Assembly (NCBI GenBank): GCA_028223755.1
Contig: JAOIUY010000007.1
Coordinates: 56,060-120,059 of the forward strand
Direction of reading: 5' to 3'
DNA: 64,000 bases
Source: Pseudomonadales bacterium
GTDB taxonomy: Bacteria; Pseudomonadota; Gammaproteobacteria; Pseudomonadales; UBA7434
Within the stretch, counting starts at the first letter, position 1; the number at the start of each line of letters is the position of its first letter. A program made the position numbers and the translations under genes. A model generated the notes under the pieces. The model was not told the DNA's origin, did not search any database, and worked only from the letters and a program-made list of their open reading frames with translations. This document shows positions 8,557-18,185 of the stretch, one piece after another.

Positions 8557-11382
8557 TTAATGTTTAAAGTCTTTATTCATTAATGTTGTGAGTTGTATCA
8601 AGTTAATTGGCTTAGCTAGATAATCATTCATTCCTGCCTCAATACTATTCACTCTACTATCATCATCATCATAAGCAGTGAGGGCAATGATAGAGCATGG
8701 TTTTTTATCTGCTCTTCCCAGTTTTTCATAGGCTCTAATTTTTCGTGTCACTTCAAAGCCTGATTCAGCCGGTAATTCACAATCCATCAAAATAATATCA
8801 AAAGTTTCAGACTTGAATTTATTCAGTGCATCATGACCATTTGAAACATATTCAAAATCAATAGACAGTTTTTTTAACATACTGAAAACGATTTTGGCAC
8901 TAATGGGGTTATCTTCTACGAGCAACAATTTTTTATTTGCAATGGCCTTTTTTTGTTTTGTTATGCCTTCTGATGCTAGGGATCTTAATAAATAAAACTC
9001 TTCAAGCAATACTAATTTTAGAGTGTCTGCCAATACAGGCTTATCTAATAGCTGTTTTATGCCACAATTTTTTATGTCGACTGAGTTAATGCTTGATGTT
9101 GTATTAGACATAATGATGATAGATAGATTGTCGGGGATGTCAGTATCAGATCGTAATCGTTTTGATGCTTCGATGCCGCTGATGTTGGGCATAATAAAAT
9201 CAATAAGTGCTAAATCAATAGGCTGATCTATATTCGCTTGATGTCTGATAATGGCTAATGCATCGTTAAAATTATTAGATTTAAAAATAGTGATATGCCA
9301 TCGTTGTAAATAAGAGCCAATAACATTGCACGAGGTTTCATTATCGTCAATGATAATGATGCGACGATTTTTTAATAATTCTAAATCTAACTGTTGGTTC
9401 GAGTGGTCTACGGTAGGAGTTGCTAACAGTTCGGTTGTGATAAGTAATGAGTTATAATTGCTTTTAAGTTGTAATTCACCGCTAAGTTTTTTTGCGATTA
9501 AATTTGCTGTCGCTAATTTTGAGTTTATCTTACTTGGATTGTTGAATGTATTGCTATTTGTATTGATAGCGAATAAAACAGATATAGAATTATTTTTTGG
9601 GTGACTTACTTCGATTCGAATCTCAAAAAAATCGTCATTCGATAAATAGTATTCAAGTATATGCATGAATAACTGACGTATTTGTTCGTGGTTTCCTCGC
9701 CAATATTTGGGAGTCTCTTCACTAATATCGATAATGATTTCTTTGCTTAACTCATCTGCACGATAACTATAGTATTGAGCACACTCACTAAGCAGGGTGC
9801 TTAATGTAAAGGGCTCTTGGCTTTCTAATCGTGATGGGTTGGTGTCCTTATACGAAAATATTTGATTTATTTTTTCTAGCCCTTGTCGACCTGACTGCTG
9901 AATATCGAGTATATTTTTGCGTTGCTCCTGATCTAATGGTGTGGCAATAATGAGATCAGATAGTCCGATGATGTCAGATAATGAGGCGCGCAGGTCATGG
10001 CGATTTTTTCCAAGCAGTGGCGAAATGGCTGCGACTTGCTGCTCTTTTTTGGCGACAGAAATTAATTTATAGAGCCTTTGTTCCCGGCGATCCCGATCGA
10101 CAAGTAATAAGATAATAGTGAGTATCGCGGCATCAAGTAAAATGACAGAAGCTAGCCAGACATGAAAAGTGAGTTGTGATAGTACACTTAAACGCGCGTA
10201 GTAAAGGGCTACTACTATTAAAGTTAAAACGATTAATTTTGCTGGCCCGACCAGACAAGCTGCGATAGGGTGTTTATGACGAAAAGCGACAATGGATAAA
10301 ACAATGGATACTAGTATTTCAATGGATTGAGATGTATAGATAAATGCTCCAATATTCGGCGGCTGAATAATAGTTGTTATTACAATTAAAAATCCAAGTG
10401 CGAGTAATAACTTAGAGTGAGATACTTTTTGTAAAAGTGCATTGTCATAAAATATATATTTTAAAATCCCAATAAATGCAATTAGCGAGACAAGACTTGA
10501 ATCTATATTTAATGTGTTAATCAATGCTGCATTAAGATCTAAGCTTTTAAGGTTGTAGATTAGATAGTTAGGTATAAAACAAATAGTACTTATCGAATAC
10601 ATCGGCAGCCATAACAGCGCGCTCTGCTTAGTAATAATGGCAGCTGACAATATAAAAAACATCATGCAGATAAGAATGCCATTTATTAACTGCCAATAAT
10701 GTTTTACTTGTTTTGTTTCTACGGTTAGCTGTTTTTGTGCTTGTAGGTCGAAGTGAGGAATAGTCCATATATCACTTGTCATGCTGAAAAGCAGTATCTT
10801 GCTTTCATGGGCTGCAAATGTCAGGTTGATCTCAATTTTTTCTGTCTGATTAATATTTCGATCATGGATTTTTTTTATGGTTAGCGGGGGAGTGGTAAAG
10901 CTGGCTTGGTTGTCGGCATCATTGACATGATTCAGTACTGCTGTTCTAACGAAGAGGCTACGTATCGGCGCTATAGAAAATACATAATGCTGTACTTGGT
11001 CGCTGGGGTTGTTGATGTATAACCTAAACCAATGCGCTTTAGCGTTTCCCGAGATAGCTTTGCTTTTTCCCGCTAATGACTGCCAAAAAGGAGATCGCGT
11101 GCTTGTCGCCTCATTAATGGTTGGTGTTTCGCCGGAGGCATTAATTTCTAAATAGCTATGTAACAGCGTATTAAATTGCTTAACTGGCTTAGTGGGCTTA
11201 CTGCTATCAAGTTGTAGAATGGCGGTGGAGGCGAATAGATTGTTTTCAGTGGCACGTGCGTTATTCGAAAACAGAAAAAACACTAGGCTGAGAAAAAAAA
11301 TAAAAGCAAAACCAACAATGTTTAGCCGTTTATTTTTTTTTGCCAGCGACTGACAAGTTAAATTAAGGTCTTGGCCATACAT
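8557..11382 (-). CDS. retS: RetS-like hybrid sensor kinase with 7TMR-DISM input and two receiver domains
   Basis: About 941 residues. Order: signal/anchor helix (~20-43), periplasmic DISMED2-type domain (~60-210), seven-helix DISM region (~225-430), HisKA-like helix with His462 in KNRHDLRASLSD, a CA-like region (~525-655), receiver 1 (IIDDNE, Asp728 in LALIDFIMP, Lys781) and receiver 2 (VEDN, Asp867 in ILMDCELP, LTA, KP). In Pseudomonas, RetS has this architecture, about this length, and follows purH-purD. RetS restrains GacS and so controls Rsm-dependent switching between acute and biofilm states. The CA region lacks recognisable N-box asparagines and a DxGxG motif, so autokinase activity is doubtful. 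I start at 11382 (GGA nine bases ahead); the longer frame to 11505 overlaps purD. Confidence 0.85.
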   Translation of the reverse strand: MYGQDLNLTCQSLAKKNKRLNIVGFAFIFFLSLVFFLFSNNARATENNLFASTAILQLDSSKPTKPVKQFNTLLHSYLEINASGETPTINEATSTRSPFWQSLAGKSKAISGNAKAHWFRLYINNPSDQVQHYVFSIAPIRSLFVRTAVLNHVNDADNQASFTTPPLTIKKIHDRNINQTEKIEINLTFAAHESKILLFSMTSDIWTIPHFDLQAQKQLTVETKQVKHYWQLINGILICMMFFILSAAIITKQSALLWLPMYSISTICFIPNYLIYNLKSLDLNAALINTLNIDSSLVSLIAFIGILKYIFYDNALLQKVSHSKLLLALGFLIVITTIIQPPNIGAFIYTSQSIEILVSIVLSIVAFRHKHPIAACLVGPAKLIVLTLIVVALYYARLSVLSQLTFHVWLASVILLDAAILTIILLLVDRDRREQRLYKLISVAKKEQQVAAISPLLGKNRHDLRASLSDIIGLSDLIIATPLDQEQRKNILDIQQSGRQGLEKINQIFSYKDTNPSRLESQEPFTLSTLLSECAQYYSYRADELSKEIIIDISEETPKYWRGNHEQIRQLFMHILEYYLSNDDFFEIRIEVSHPKNNSISVLFAINTNSNTFNNPSKINSKLATANLIAKKLSGELQLKSNYNSLLITTELLATPTVDHSNQQLDLELLKNRRIIIIDDNETSCNVIGSYLQRWHITIFKSNNFNDALAIIRHQANIDQPIDLALIDFIMPNISGIEASKRLRSDTDIPDNLSIIIMSNTTSSINSVDIKNCGIKQLLDKPVLADTLKLVLLEEFYLLRSLASEGITKQKKAIANKKLLLVEDNPISAKIVFSMLKKLSIDFEYVSNGHDALNKFKSETFDIILMDCELPAESGFEVTRKIRAYEKLGRADKKPCSIIALTAYDDDDSRVNSIEAGMNDYLAKPINLIQLTTLMNKDFKH

Positions 11383-11419
11383 GGCATTGGTCCTTTTAGC
11401 CTGATGTAACCGATAGCAA

Positions 11420-12712
11420 TTAGTTTTTTGAACGCTCGCGTGCAACCGCACGGTAACCAATATCTTTGCGCAATTGAACGCCGGGCCATGTAATCTTAGT
11501 GGCATTTTTATAGGCCAATGTCTGCGCCTTTTCTACGTTTTCGCCAAGTGCCGTGACACACAATACGCGACCACCACTAGTGAGAACGGATTCATTTTCT
11601 TGAACGGTGCCGGCATGGAATACCTTACAGTTTTCGTCATCGACAGTATTAAGGCCATCAATCTCAAGCCCTTTTTTATAACTTTCTGGGTAGCCACCTG
11701 CAGCGAGCACAACACCGAGTGCCGATGCACTTGTCCATTGTACCGATTGTCCAGCTAGCTGTTTGTCAACGGTGGCAATACAAAGTTCGGTGAGGTCTGA
11801 TTGCATGCGCATCATAATCGGCTGTGTTTCTGGGTCGCCGAATCGACAGTTATATTCAATCACCTTAGGCGTACCTTGAGCGTCAATCATAAGGCCGGCA
11901 TATAAAAAGCCTGAATAAGTATTGCCTTCGGCAGCCATGCCAGCAACTGTAGGTTCGATGACTTCACGCATAATTCTATCGTGAACTTCAGCGGTGACGA
12001 CGGGCGCGGGAGAGTAAGCACCCATGCCGCCGGTATTGGGGCCGGTATCGCCTTCACCAATACGTTTATGATCTTGGCTAGTTGCCATAGGAAGAATATT
12101 GATGCCATCACTCACGACAATAAAGCTAGCTTCTTCGCCTTCAAGAAATTCTTCGATAACGACTTTATGACCTGCATCGCCAAAAGCATTGCCTGCTAAC
12201 ATATCGATGATGGCGGCTTCGGCTTCGGCCAATGTCATAGCAACAATCACGCCCTTACCAGCGGCAAGCCCATCGGCTTTGACAACAATTGGCGCACCTT
12301 TCTCACGCACATAATTTAGTGCGGCAGTTTGTTCGGTAAAGGTTTCATATTCTGCGGTCGGAATATTGTGACGCGCTAAAAAATCTTTGGTAAACGATTT
12401 TGAACCTTCGAGTTGTGCCGCGTTGGCGCTAGGCCCGAAACATCGCAAGTTAAGAGCGGTGAAATGGTCAACGATACCGTCAACTAAAGGTCCTTCTGGA
12501 CCGACTACGGTTAAATCAATTTTATTCTGTTGAGCAAAGTTAGAGAGCTGTTCAAAATCATTGACGGCAATGTCGATATTCTCAATGTTAGGCTCTAATG
12601 CTGTGCCAGCATTACCGGGTGCAACGTAGACGGTTTCTACCTCAGGGCTTTGTGATAATTTCCACGCTAATGCATGTTCACGTCCGCCGTTACCAATAAC
12701 CAGTACTTGCAT
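11420..12712 (-). CDS. purD: Phosphoribosylamine-glycine ligase (GAR synthetase)
   Basis: Second step of purine synthesis: ATP-dependent ligation of glycine to phosphoribosylamine. 430 residues, full length. The N-terminal MQVLVIGNGGREHALAW nucleotide-like fold is followed by an ATP-grasp region with PIVVKADGLAAGKGV (~residues 140-155), EEFLEGEEASF and the signature GDTGPNTGGMGAYSPAP, and by RFGDPETQ. AGGA lies ten or so bases before the ATG. It follows purH by 44 bases on the same strand, so the two form the usual purHD operon, and the RetS-like gene follows after 37 bases. Confidence 0.97.
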   Translation of the reverse strand: MQVLVIGNGGREHALAWKLSQSPEVETVYVAPGNAGTALEPNIENIDIAVNDFEQLSNFAQQNKIDLTVVGPEGPLVDGIVDHFTALNLRCFGPSANAAQLEGSKSFTKDFLARHNIPTAEYETFTEQTAALNYVREKGAPIVVKADGLAAGKGVIVAMTLAEAEAAIIDMLAGNAFGDAGHKVVIEEFLEGEEASFIVVSDGINILPMATSQDHKRIGEGDTGPNTGGMGAYSPAPVVTAEVHDRIMREVIEPTVAGMAAEGNTYSGFLYAGLMIDAQGTPKVIEYNCRFGDPETQPIMMRMQSDLTELCIATVDKQLAGQSVQWTSASALGVVLAAGGYPESYKKGLEIDGLNTVDDENCKVFHAGTVQENESVLTSGGRVLCVTALGENVEKAQTLAYKNATKITWPGVQLRKDIGYRAVARERSKN

Positions 12713-12756
12713 GCTCTTTGTTCCTTTAAAACTTTGTAGTCAATCGTTTAAATATA

Positions 12757-14331
12757 TTAATGACGGAAGTGACGCATGCCCGTAAAGACCATGGCCATAT
12801 CATGCTCGTCGGCTGCAGCGATAACTTCATCATCACGCATTGATCCGCCAGGTTGAATAACACAGCTAATACCGACTTTCGCCGCATTGTCTATGCCATC
12901 TCTAAACGGGAAGAATGCATCTGAAGCCATGCAAGAGCCTTCGACTTTAAGACCTGCATGTTCTGCTTTTATAGCGGCAATACGCGCTGAGTTAACGCGG
13001 CTCATTTGTCCAGCACCCACACCAATTGTTTGGCCATCTTTGCCATAAATAATGGCATTGGATTTAACCATTTTAGCGACTTTCCAGCTAAATAATAAAT
13101 CGCTAATTTCTGCGCTAGTTGGCTGGCGCTTGCTAACAATAGTAAGGTCGTCTTCTGTGATAATACCGAGGTCGCGATCCTGAATTAACAGTCCGCCGTT
13201 CACGCGTTTATAGTCAAGCGCTGCGGTAGAGTTTGACCATGCATCGCAAACCAGTAGGCGCAGGTTCTTTTTCTGTGCAATGGTATTTTGCGCAGCGTCT
13301 GTCGCGCCAGGAGCAATAATCACCTCAACAAATTGTTGTTCACAAATTGCTGCTGCAGTGGCTTCATCAAGTTCGCGGTTAAACGCAATAATGCCGCCAA
13401 ATGCTGATTCAGGATCGGTAGCAAAAGCACGTTGATAGGCGGCTTCAATCGTTTCTGCCGATGCAACGCCACAAGGATTAGCATGCTTAACTATGACGCA
13501 GCTTGGCTGATCAAATAATTTAACGGTTTCAAGTGCGGCATCGGTATCAGCAATGTTGTTGTAAGATAATTCTTTACCCTGAAGTTGTCGCGCTGTAGCG
13601 ATGCTGACATCTTGTGGGTTCTTTTCAACATAGAATGCCGATTGTTGATGCGGGTTTTCACCGTAACGCAATGATTGCGTTTTGATGAATTGGCTATTGA
13701 AAGTACGAGGAAAGCCTTCGCTGCCACCATCAACTTTTTGGCCAAAGTAATTGGCTATTGCGCCATCGTAAGCGGCGGTATGCTCATAGGCTTTAATGGC
13801 GTAATCAAAGCGCATTTCAAAGGTAGTCGCGCCATCGTTATCGGCTAGTGCGTTTAATACATTGTTGTAGTCATCAGTATTAACGACAATCGTAACGTCA
13901 TTGTGATTTTTCGCTGCGGCGCGAACCATCGTTGGCCCACCAATATCGATATTTTCGATCGCATCAGCAATCTTACAATTAGGATCGGCAACGGTTTTTT
14001 CAAACGGATATAAATTAACAACCACTAAGTCGATAGCGTTGATGTCATTGGCGCGCATGACTTTTTCGTCGATGCCACGTCGCGCTAAAATACCACCATG
14101 TACTTTAGGGTGCAGTGTTTTGACGCGCCCATCCATCATTTCTGGGAAGCCAGTGTAATCAGAGACTTCAATGACGTTGACATCATGTTGCTTTAATAAT
14201 TTATAAGTGCCACCAGTAGAGAGGATTTCGATACCGCGTTTACTGAGTGCTTGAGCAAATTCAACAATGCCAGTTTTGTCTGAAACGCTGATTAAGGCGC
14301 GTCGAATAGTAGATAGAGAACGATTTTCCAT
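12757..14331 (-). CDS. purH: Bifunctional AICAR transformylase/IMP cyclohydrolase
   Basis: Last two steps of IMP synthesis: formylation of AICAR from 10-formyl-THF, then ring closure. 524 residues. The N-terminal cyclohydrolase (MGS-like) domain spans ~1-200 with [25 protein letters not shown] and [20 protein letters not shown]. The transformylase domain follows with the catalytic KHANPCGVA block (~residue 270), [10 protein letters not shown] and the C-terminal [11 protein letters not shown] and QPGGSMRD motifs. First gene of the purHD operon; I did not find a convincing PurR box in the spacer upstream. Confidence 0.97.
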   Translation of the reverse strand: MENRSLSTIRRALISVSDKTGIVEFAQALSKRGIEILSTGGTYKLLKQHDVNVIEVSDYTGFPEMMDGRVKTLHPKVHGGILARRGIDEKVMRANDINAIDLVVVNLYPFEKTVADPNCKIADAIENIDIGGPTMVRAAAKNHNDVTIVVNTDDYNNVLNALADNDGATTFEMRFDYAIKAYEHTAAYDGAIANYFGQKVDGGSEGFPRTFNSQFIKTQSLRYGENPHQQSAFYVEKNPQDVSIATARQLQGKELSYNNIADTDAALETVKLFDQPSCVIVKHANPCGVASAETIEAAYQRAFATDPESAFGGIIAFNRELDEATAAAICEQQFVEVIIAPGATDAAQNTIAQKKNLRLLVCDAWSNSTAALDYKRVNGGLLIQDRDLGIITEDDLTIVSKRQPTSAEISDLLFSWKVAKMVKSNAIIYGKDGQTIGVGAGQMSRVNSARIAAIKAEHAGLKVEGSCMASDAFFPFRDGIDNAAKVGISCVIQPGGSMRDDEVIAAADEHDMAMVFTGMRHFRH

Positions 14332-14479
14332 AGTATTTAGGTATAGTCTTTAGAGGTGAGTGTAATAGTTGTTTGTGATGAAAAAAATGAGGCGATGTCC
14401 GCTGAGTTGAAAAACTTTGTAACACAATATGAGACGCTTATCAGTCGTGGAATTAATAAAAGCACTTTACTGAAAAGTA

Positions 14480-14513
14480 AAAAGCACCTGCCAGATATTG
14501 GCAAGTGCTTTTA
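14480..14513 (-). terminator. Intrinsic terminator of the dusB-fis operon
   Basis: Near-perfect stem AAAAGCAC-TGCCA with a short loop (GATAT). Read on the minus strand it ends in a run of six T followed by AC-TTTT, so it fits termination of transcripts coming from fis. Confidence 0.8.
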
Positions 14514-14521
14514 GGTTAACA

Positions 14522-14554
14522 ACTCGATTTATTGATACGTCAAATAAATCGAGT
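14522..14554. repeat. Perfect 12-bp inverted repeat
   Basis: Arms ACTCGATTTATT (14522-14533) and its exact complement (14543-14554) enclose nine bases. It abuts a second perfect inverted repeat. There is no T tract, so it is more likely an RNA structure in the fis 3' region or a protein-binding palindrome. Confidence 0.7.
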
Positions 14555-14584
14555 ACTGTTGCAATGATGAGTAATTGCAACAGT
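14555..14584. repeat. Perfect 11-bp inverted repeat
   Basis: Arms ACTGTTGCAAT (14555-14565) and ATTGCAACAGT (14574-14584) with an eight-base loop, directly adjoining the 14522-14554 repeat. Confidence 0.7.
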
Positions 14585-14656
14585 GACGGATATCTAATAC
14601 AGCTTGGCTAGTGGGCGAAAAAAACGCTATAGCGCTGCGATATCCTCTTTTAACCG

Positions 14657-14971
14657 TTACAGCAAACCGTATTGCTTAAGCTTCTTTCTGAGTGTTCCGC
14701 GGTTCAGACCCAGTAAGTGTGCAGCTTTAGTCTGATTGTTGCGAACATACTTCATAACTTGCTCAAGAAGTGGCGCTTCGATTTCAGACATCACCATTTG
14801 ATAAACATCCGATACCGGCTGTCCGTCTAGGTGTTTGAAGTAGTTAGCCATTGCTGACTCAACGTTTTCACGCAAGCTGGCCGTTGAATTAGCGGCAGCC
14901 TGTGATTGATCCAGTTGTGGTTCGGCTTGATTTGAAATTGGCTCATGCAAAAAAGAGTCGCTATTGCTCAT
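14657..14971 (-). CDS. fis: DNA-binding protein Fis
   Basis: Nucleoid-associated factor for inversion stimulation; bends DNA and activates rRNA and many growth-phase genes. 104 residues: a variable Gln/Ala/Ser-rich N-terminus, the dimerisation helices (NVESAMANYFKHLDGQ), and the C-terminal helix-turn-helix with QTKAAHLLGLNRGTLRKKLK, nearly invariant in the family. The start overlaps the dusB stop by four bases (ATGA), the classic dusB-fis operon, so fis is translated by coupling. A terminator lies about 145 bases downstream. Confidence 0.97.
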   Translation of the reverse strand: MSNSDSFLHEPISNQAEPQLDQSQAAANSTASLRENVESAMANYFKHLDGQPVSDVYQMVMSEIEAPLLEQVMKYVRNNQTKAAHLLGLNRGTLRKKLKQYGLL

Positions 14972-16170
14972 GCTGCGATGTCCCCTGTAGTGTGAAGTTC
15001 CCCAAAAAAATGTTCTATGTGCTCCAGTTGCGCGTTACAGCTGCTTAACTGGTTGAACTGCTTTTTAGCAGTTTCAATATCGATGATAAGCGGTTTTACT
15101 TGTTGCTCTAATTTCCGACTTTCCATCGAATTCAAATCCTTTTTATTATAAGGGTCGACAAGCGTCTTAATCATTTGTTCAAAATACCAACAAATATGCT
15201 TTCGACCAATCCTTACTGCGAGTTCTGTGTGTTTTTCTGACTTACGGTTATTCTTACAGTCTTCGCTTTTTGGTACTGATGTTCTTGAATCTGTCTTATT
15301 TAAATTATTATTACTTACGTCAAAATCTTGATAATAATCATGAATGTGCACTAAGTGTTCCATTATAAGGTGTTCTTGGTTTCTTGTGTTATTTAAGTTC
15401 AATGATTTAGCTGTGAAAAATTCGCTTGTCGCGGCTTTATCGCCAAACAAATCATTGATTTCAGAAAAAATCCAAGGCCTTCCTTGAGCGCCGCGGCCTA
15501 TCATTACGCCCGCTGCACCTGTGTAATCCAAAACGGTTTTTGCTTTTATTGCTGTAGTGATATCGCCATTAGCAAACACTGGGATATTAACCGCTTGAAC
15601 AACTTCCCCTATGGTATCGTATTCTACGACTCCTTGGAACCGACAGGAGCGAGTCCGACCATGGACAGCCAGCGATTGAACCCCCATATCTTCTGCGATT
15701 CTGGCGATTTCAACCGCATTGCGGTTATCTGGATCCCAGCCGGTACGAATTTTTAAGGTTACAGGTACATCAACACGGCCAACCACGGCGGCCAATATCT
15801 CTCTAACGAGGCCAGAATCCTTCATAAGTGCTGATCCAGCCAGCTTTTTACAGACTTTCTTAGCTGGGCAACCCATATTGATATCGACGATTTGAGCGCC
15901 TGATTCGACCTGATATTGGGCTGCAGCGGCCATTTGAAGCGGTTCAGTGCCGACTATCTGGATAGTTCGAGGTTCTGCGTCATCAGGGTTAGCCAGTCGC
16001 AATTGCGATTTGCGTGTATCTCGCAAGGCTGGATTACTGGCACTCATTTCAGCCGTTACCATACTGGCACCCAAACGGCGGCAGACTTGCCGAAACGGAA
16101 AATCTGTAACGCCAGCCATTGGGGCTAAAACTGCCCGTCCAGCTAATTGATAGGGTCCAATATTAATCAT
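14968..16170 (-). CDS. dusB: tRNA-dihydrouridine synthase B with extra internal segment
   Basis: FMN enzyme that reduces uridine to dihydrouridine in the tRNA D-loop. TIM-barrel signatures: LAPMAGVTDFPFRQVCRRLG, QIVGTEP, the catalytic-Cys block DINMGCPAKKVCKK, KIRTGWD, VHGRTR, ANGDI and MIGRGAQGRPWIF. It is about 400 residues against roughly 320-335 in typical DusB. The surplus is in the C-terminal helical domain: near residues 281-316 a hydrophilic Asn/Lys/Ser-rich stretch sits between HDYYQ and RIGRKH, where E. coli has only a few residues, with a smaller insertion before it. The frame is intact through the insertion and the domain continues normally, so it is probably functional. It precedes fis in an operon. 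Confidence 0.93.
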   Translation of the reverse strand: MINIGPYQLAGRAVLAPMAGVTDFPFRQVCRRLGASMVTAEMSASNPALRDTRKSQLRLANPDDAEPRTIQIVGTEPLQMAAAAQYQVESGAQIVDINMGCPAKKVCKKLAGSALMKDSGLVREILAAVVGRVDVPVTLKIRTGWDPDNRNAVEIARIAEDMGVQSLAVHGRTRSCRFQGVVEYDTIGEVVQAVNIPVFANGDITTAIKAKTVLDYTGAAGVMIGRGAQGRPWIFSEINDLFGDKAATSEFFTAKSLNLNNTRNQEHLIMEHLVHIHDYYQDFDVSNNNLNKTDSRTSVPKSEDCKNNRKSEKHTELAVRIGRKHICWYFEQMIKTLVDPYNKKDLNSMESRKLEQQVKPLIIDIETAKKQFNQLSSCNAQLEHIEHFFGELHTTGDIAA

Positions 16171-16275
16171 TATTCATATTGTTAAAATAAGCGGCGAAAT
16201 TGATACATTTCTGTCTAATTGACTTGGCGCACATCATAAGTGAATGCTCACCCGTTGCCAATTTTATTTGTCTGG

Positions 16276-17187
16276 TTATCTAACGATAGAGTTTAGTTGT
16301 ATCGCATAATTTACGGCGGCGGGCTCTGCATTTTTAATGACGAGCGAAACATGGACCGGAGTGGCTGGTGGCAGATATTTCTGTCCCTGAAGTTCGCCGT
16401 GAAGGTAGTCTGCGGCAATAAAGTGATGTTGGGCGAGAGGCTTACCGTTTAAATCATTTAAGTGCACTTCAATCTCAGGAAAAAGCCGTCGGTGCTTTGC
16501 CGTGTTGAGGATAACGGTTTCAAGTAATAAGGCGTTAGCTTGCTCGGGGTGGCTGATCATTCTGAATGAGCGGATTTGGAAAATATTTTCCATTTTAGAC
16601 TGCTGGCAACCTTGCAGTTGGCAGGCTAGATGATAGATATCCTTCAGATGAGGATGGCCTTTGAAATAATGGGGGTGCGCCAATATCCAATAGGCACTAA
16701 TGGTCAAGACAACTGCTAAACACAGACTTAGCCCGATTAGGCTGAGTAGCCGATTTTTAAGGGAGCGTTTAGCGTTTAAAGCGATTTCAATCGATGGGAC
16801 TTTAATGTCAGCCACATTAATAGGAGGCGCTTTAAAATCCGGCGGAGTTTCAAACCCCGTTATGCTATCGATTGATGGTTCTATTCGCTTATTATCAGCC
16901 GCGCTGCTATCTGCTTCTGGCAATAAATCGTTGAGCCATTCATGGGTGATGTCGCTGGCTGAAGTTGATGATTGTTCGGTGGCTTTTTCTGTAAATTGCT
17001 CTTTAGATTGTTCTGCAAATGGCTTTGCGGCTTGGTCGTCGATATTTTTGCGTTGATCGGCTAACTGGTTGCTGCTGGCGCAGAATACTTGCATGCAGGC
17101 GCCGCAACGAACATTGCCAGCGGCGATATCGAGTTTTGCTTCGCTGACCACAAAGCGGGTTTTGCAGTTAGGACATTGACTGATCAT
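16276..17187 (-). CDS. Zinc-ribbon/DUF3426 membrane protein
   Basis: 303 residues. The first 40 form an MJ0042-type zinc ribbon with two CxxC pairs (QCPNCKTRF and VRCGACMQVF). A charged, low-complexity linker follows (~45-140), then one transmembrane helix around residues 148-168 (LIGLSLCLAVVLTISAYWIL), then a periplasmic DUF3426 domain ending in LQGQKYLPPATPVHVSLVI. The role is unknown; genes of this kind sit between prmA and dusB in Pseudomonas relatives, as here. The acidic/Gln-rich linker is typical of the family. Function should not be inferred beyond a membrane-anchored metal-binding protein. Confidence 0.82.
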   Translation of the reverse strand: MISQCPNCKTRFVVSEAKLDIAAGNVRCGACMQVFCASSNQLADQRKNIDDQAAKPFAEQSKEQFTEKATEQSSTSASDITHEWLNDLLPEADSSAADNKRIEPSIDSITGFETPPDFKAPPINVADIKVPSIEIALNAKRSLKNRLLSLIGLSLCLAVVLTISAYWILAHPHYFKGHPHLKDIYHLACQLQGCQQSKMENIFQIRSFRMISHPEQANALLLETVILNTAKHRRLFPEIEVHLNDLNGKPLAQHHFIAADYLHGELQGQKYLPPATPVHVSLVIKNAEPAAVNYAIQLNSIVR

Positions 17188-17262
17188 AAAAGACAGCGCT
17201 TGTGAGGCTAAATGACTAACTATATAAAGATTGCTTGATACGAACTGAGAGAGGTCTCTCGT

Positions 17263-18180
17263 TTAACTGATTAGTCGTGATTTTTTTCCGCTAAGACGCA
17301 TCCACTCATCGCGGTTAGCAGTTGGATCAAAATCAATGGCGGGCTCGTAAGCCTGCAGTACCGATGCCGCTTGATGATCCAGAATGCCGGATAAAATAAT
17401 TTCGCCATGGCTGTTCAGTCGGCTAGTTAAGTTATCGACCAGCGATATCAGTGGACCAGCTAAAATGTTGGCAATGACTAGATCAAAACCATCGGTAGCA
17501 ATGTTGTGTTCGACTAAGGTTGTCGCTAATTGTTCTGGGCTGCAGACAATTAAATTATCAGCACTGATAGCATTTTGCGTGGCATTGGATCGTGTGGCGA
17601 CTAAAGCCTGCGGGTCATTGTCGACGCAAATCACTTGCTTCGCGCCGAGTAAAAGGGCGGCAATAGCAAGAATGCCTGAGCCGCAACCATAATCAATAAC
17701 GGTTTTATCCTGCAGTGATGCTTGCTCCAACCATTCGAGACATAATGCGGTTGTTTGATGGGTACCGGTGCCAAAAGCGAGACCGGGGTCGAGGGCAATA
17801 TTGATGGCATCGGGATCTGGTGGTTGATGCCAGCTTGGGCAAATCCATAACTTTTCGCCAAAGCGAAGGGGTTCAAAATCGTTTAACCAGCTGCGTTCCC
17901 AATCTTGGTCTTCAAGCGTTTCAAAGCGGTATTGAGGAAGGTTGCCATCAAGCGCTTTGAGTAGGCGGTCGATAATTGATTGTGAGTCGCTATTGCCGTC
18001 GAACAATGCCGTGAGTTGGATCGCCTCCCATAAAGGCGTTTCACCAACACCGGGTTCTAGTAGGGGTTGGTCGGCGTTATCACGCAAAGTGACCGAAGCT
18101 GCACCCAATTCCAGTAGTGCAGATTCAATTTCGCTAGCGCTGGCGGCGCTGGCATCAATGTGCAGTTGCAGCCAGCCCAT
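17263..18180 (-). CDS. prmA: Ribosomal protein L11 methyltransferase
   Basis: SAM-dependent trimethylation of ribosomal protein L11. 305 residues: an N-terminal substrate-recognition domain (~1-65, MGWLQLHIDASAASA), a linker with DWERSWLNDFEPLRFG, then a Rossmann methyltransferase domain containing PGLAFGTGTHQTT, SAM motif I VIDYGCGSGILAIAAL, motif II VDNDPQA and the IANILAGPL active-site segment. It lies five bases downstream of accC on the same strand and is probably cotranscribed with accBC. Confidence 0.96.
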   Translation of the reverse strand: MGWLQLHIDASAASASEIESALLELGAASVTLRDNADQPLLEPGVGETPLWEAIQLTALFDGNSDSQSIIDRLLKALDGNLPQYRFETLEDQDWERSWLNDFEPLRFGEKLWICPSWHQPPDPDAINIALDPGLAFGTGTHQTTALCLEWLEQASLQDKTVIDYGCGSGILAIAALLLGAKQVICVDNDPQALVATRSNATQNAISADNLIVCSPEQLATTLVEHNIATDGFDLVIANILAGPLISLVDNLTSRLNSHGEIILSGILDHQAASVLQAYEPAIDFDPTANRDEWMRLSGKKSRLIS

Positions 18181-18185
18181 AATCG

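Larger units (their letters stand above)
14332..14656. other. purH-fis spacer with three hairpins
   Basis: A 325-base gap with no coding frame. It must hold the purH promoter near its left side and the 3' end of the dusB-fis transcript on the right. Its main content is three separate hairpins at 14480-14513, 14522-14554 and 14555-14584, annotated separately. Confidence 0.6.

Noticed and set aside
11383..11505. Longer N-terminus for the RetS-like kinase
   Set aside because: It overlaps the 3' end of purD and lacks a ribosome site; 11382 has one and gives a normal signal anchor.
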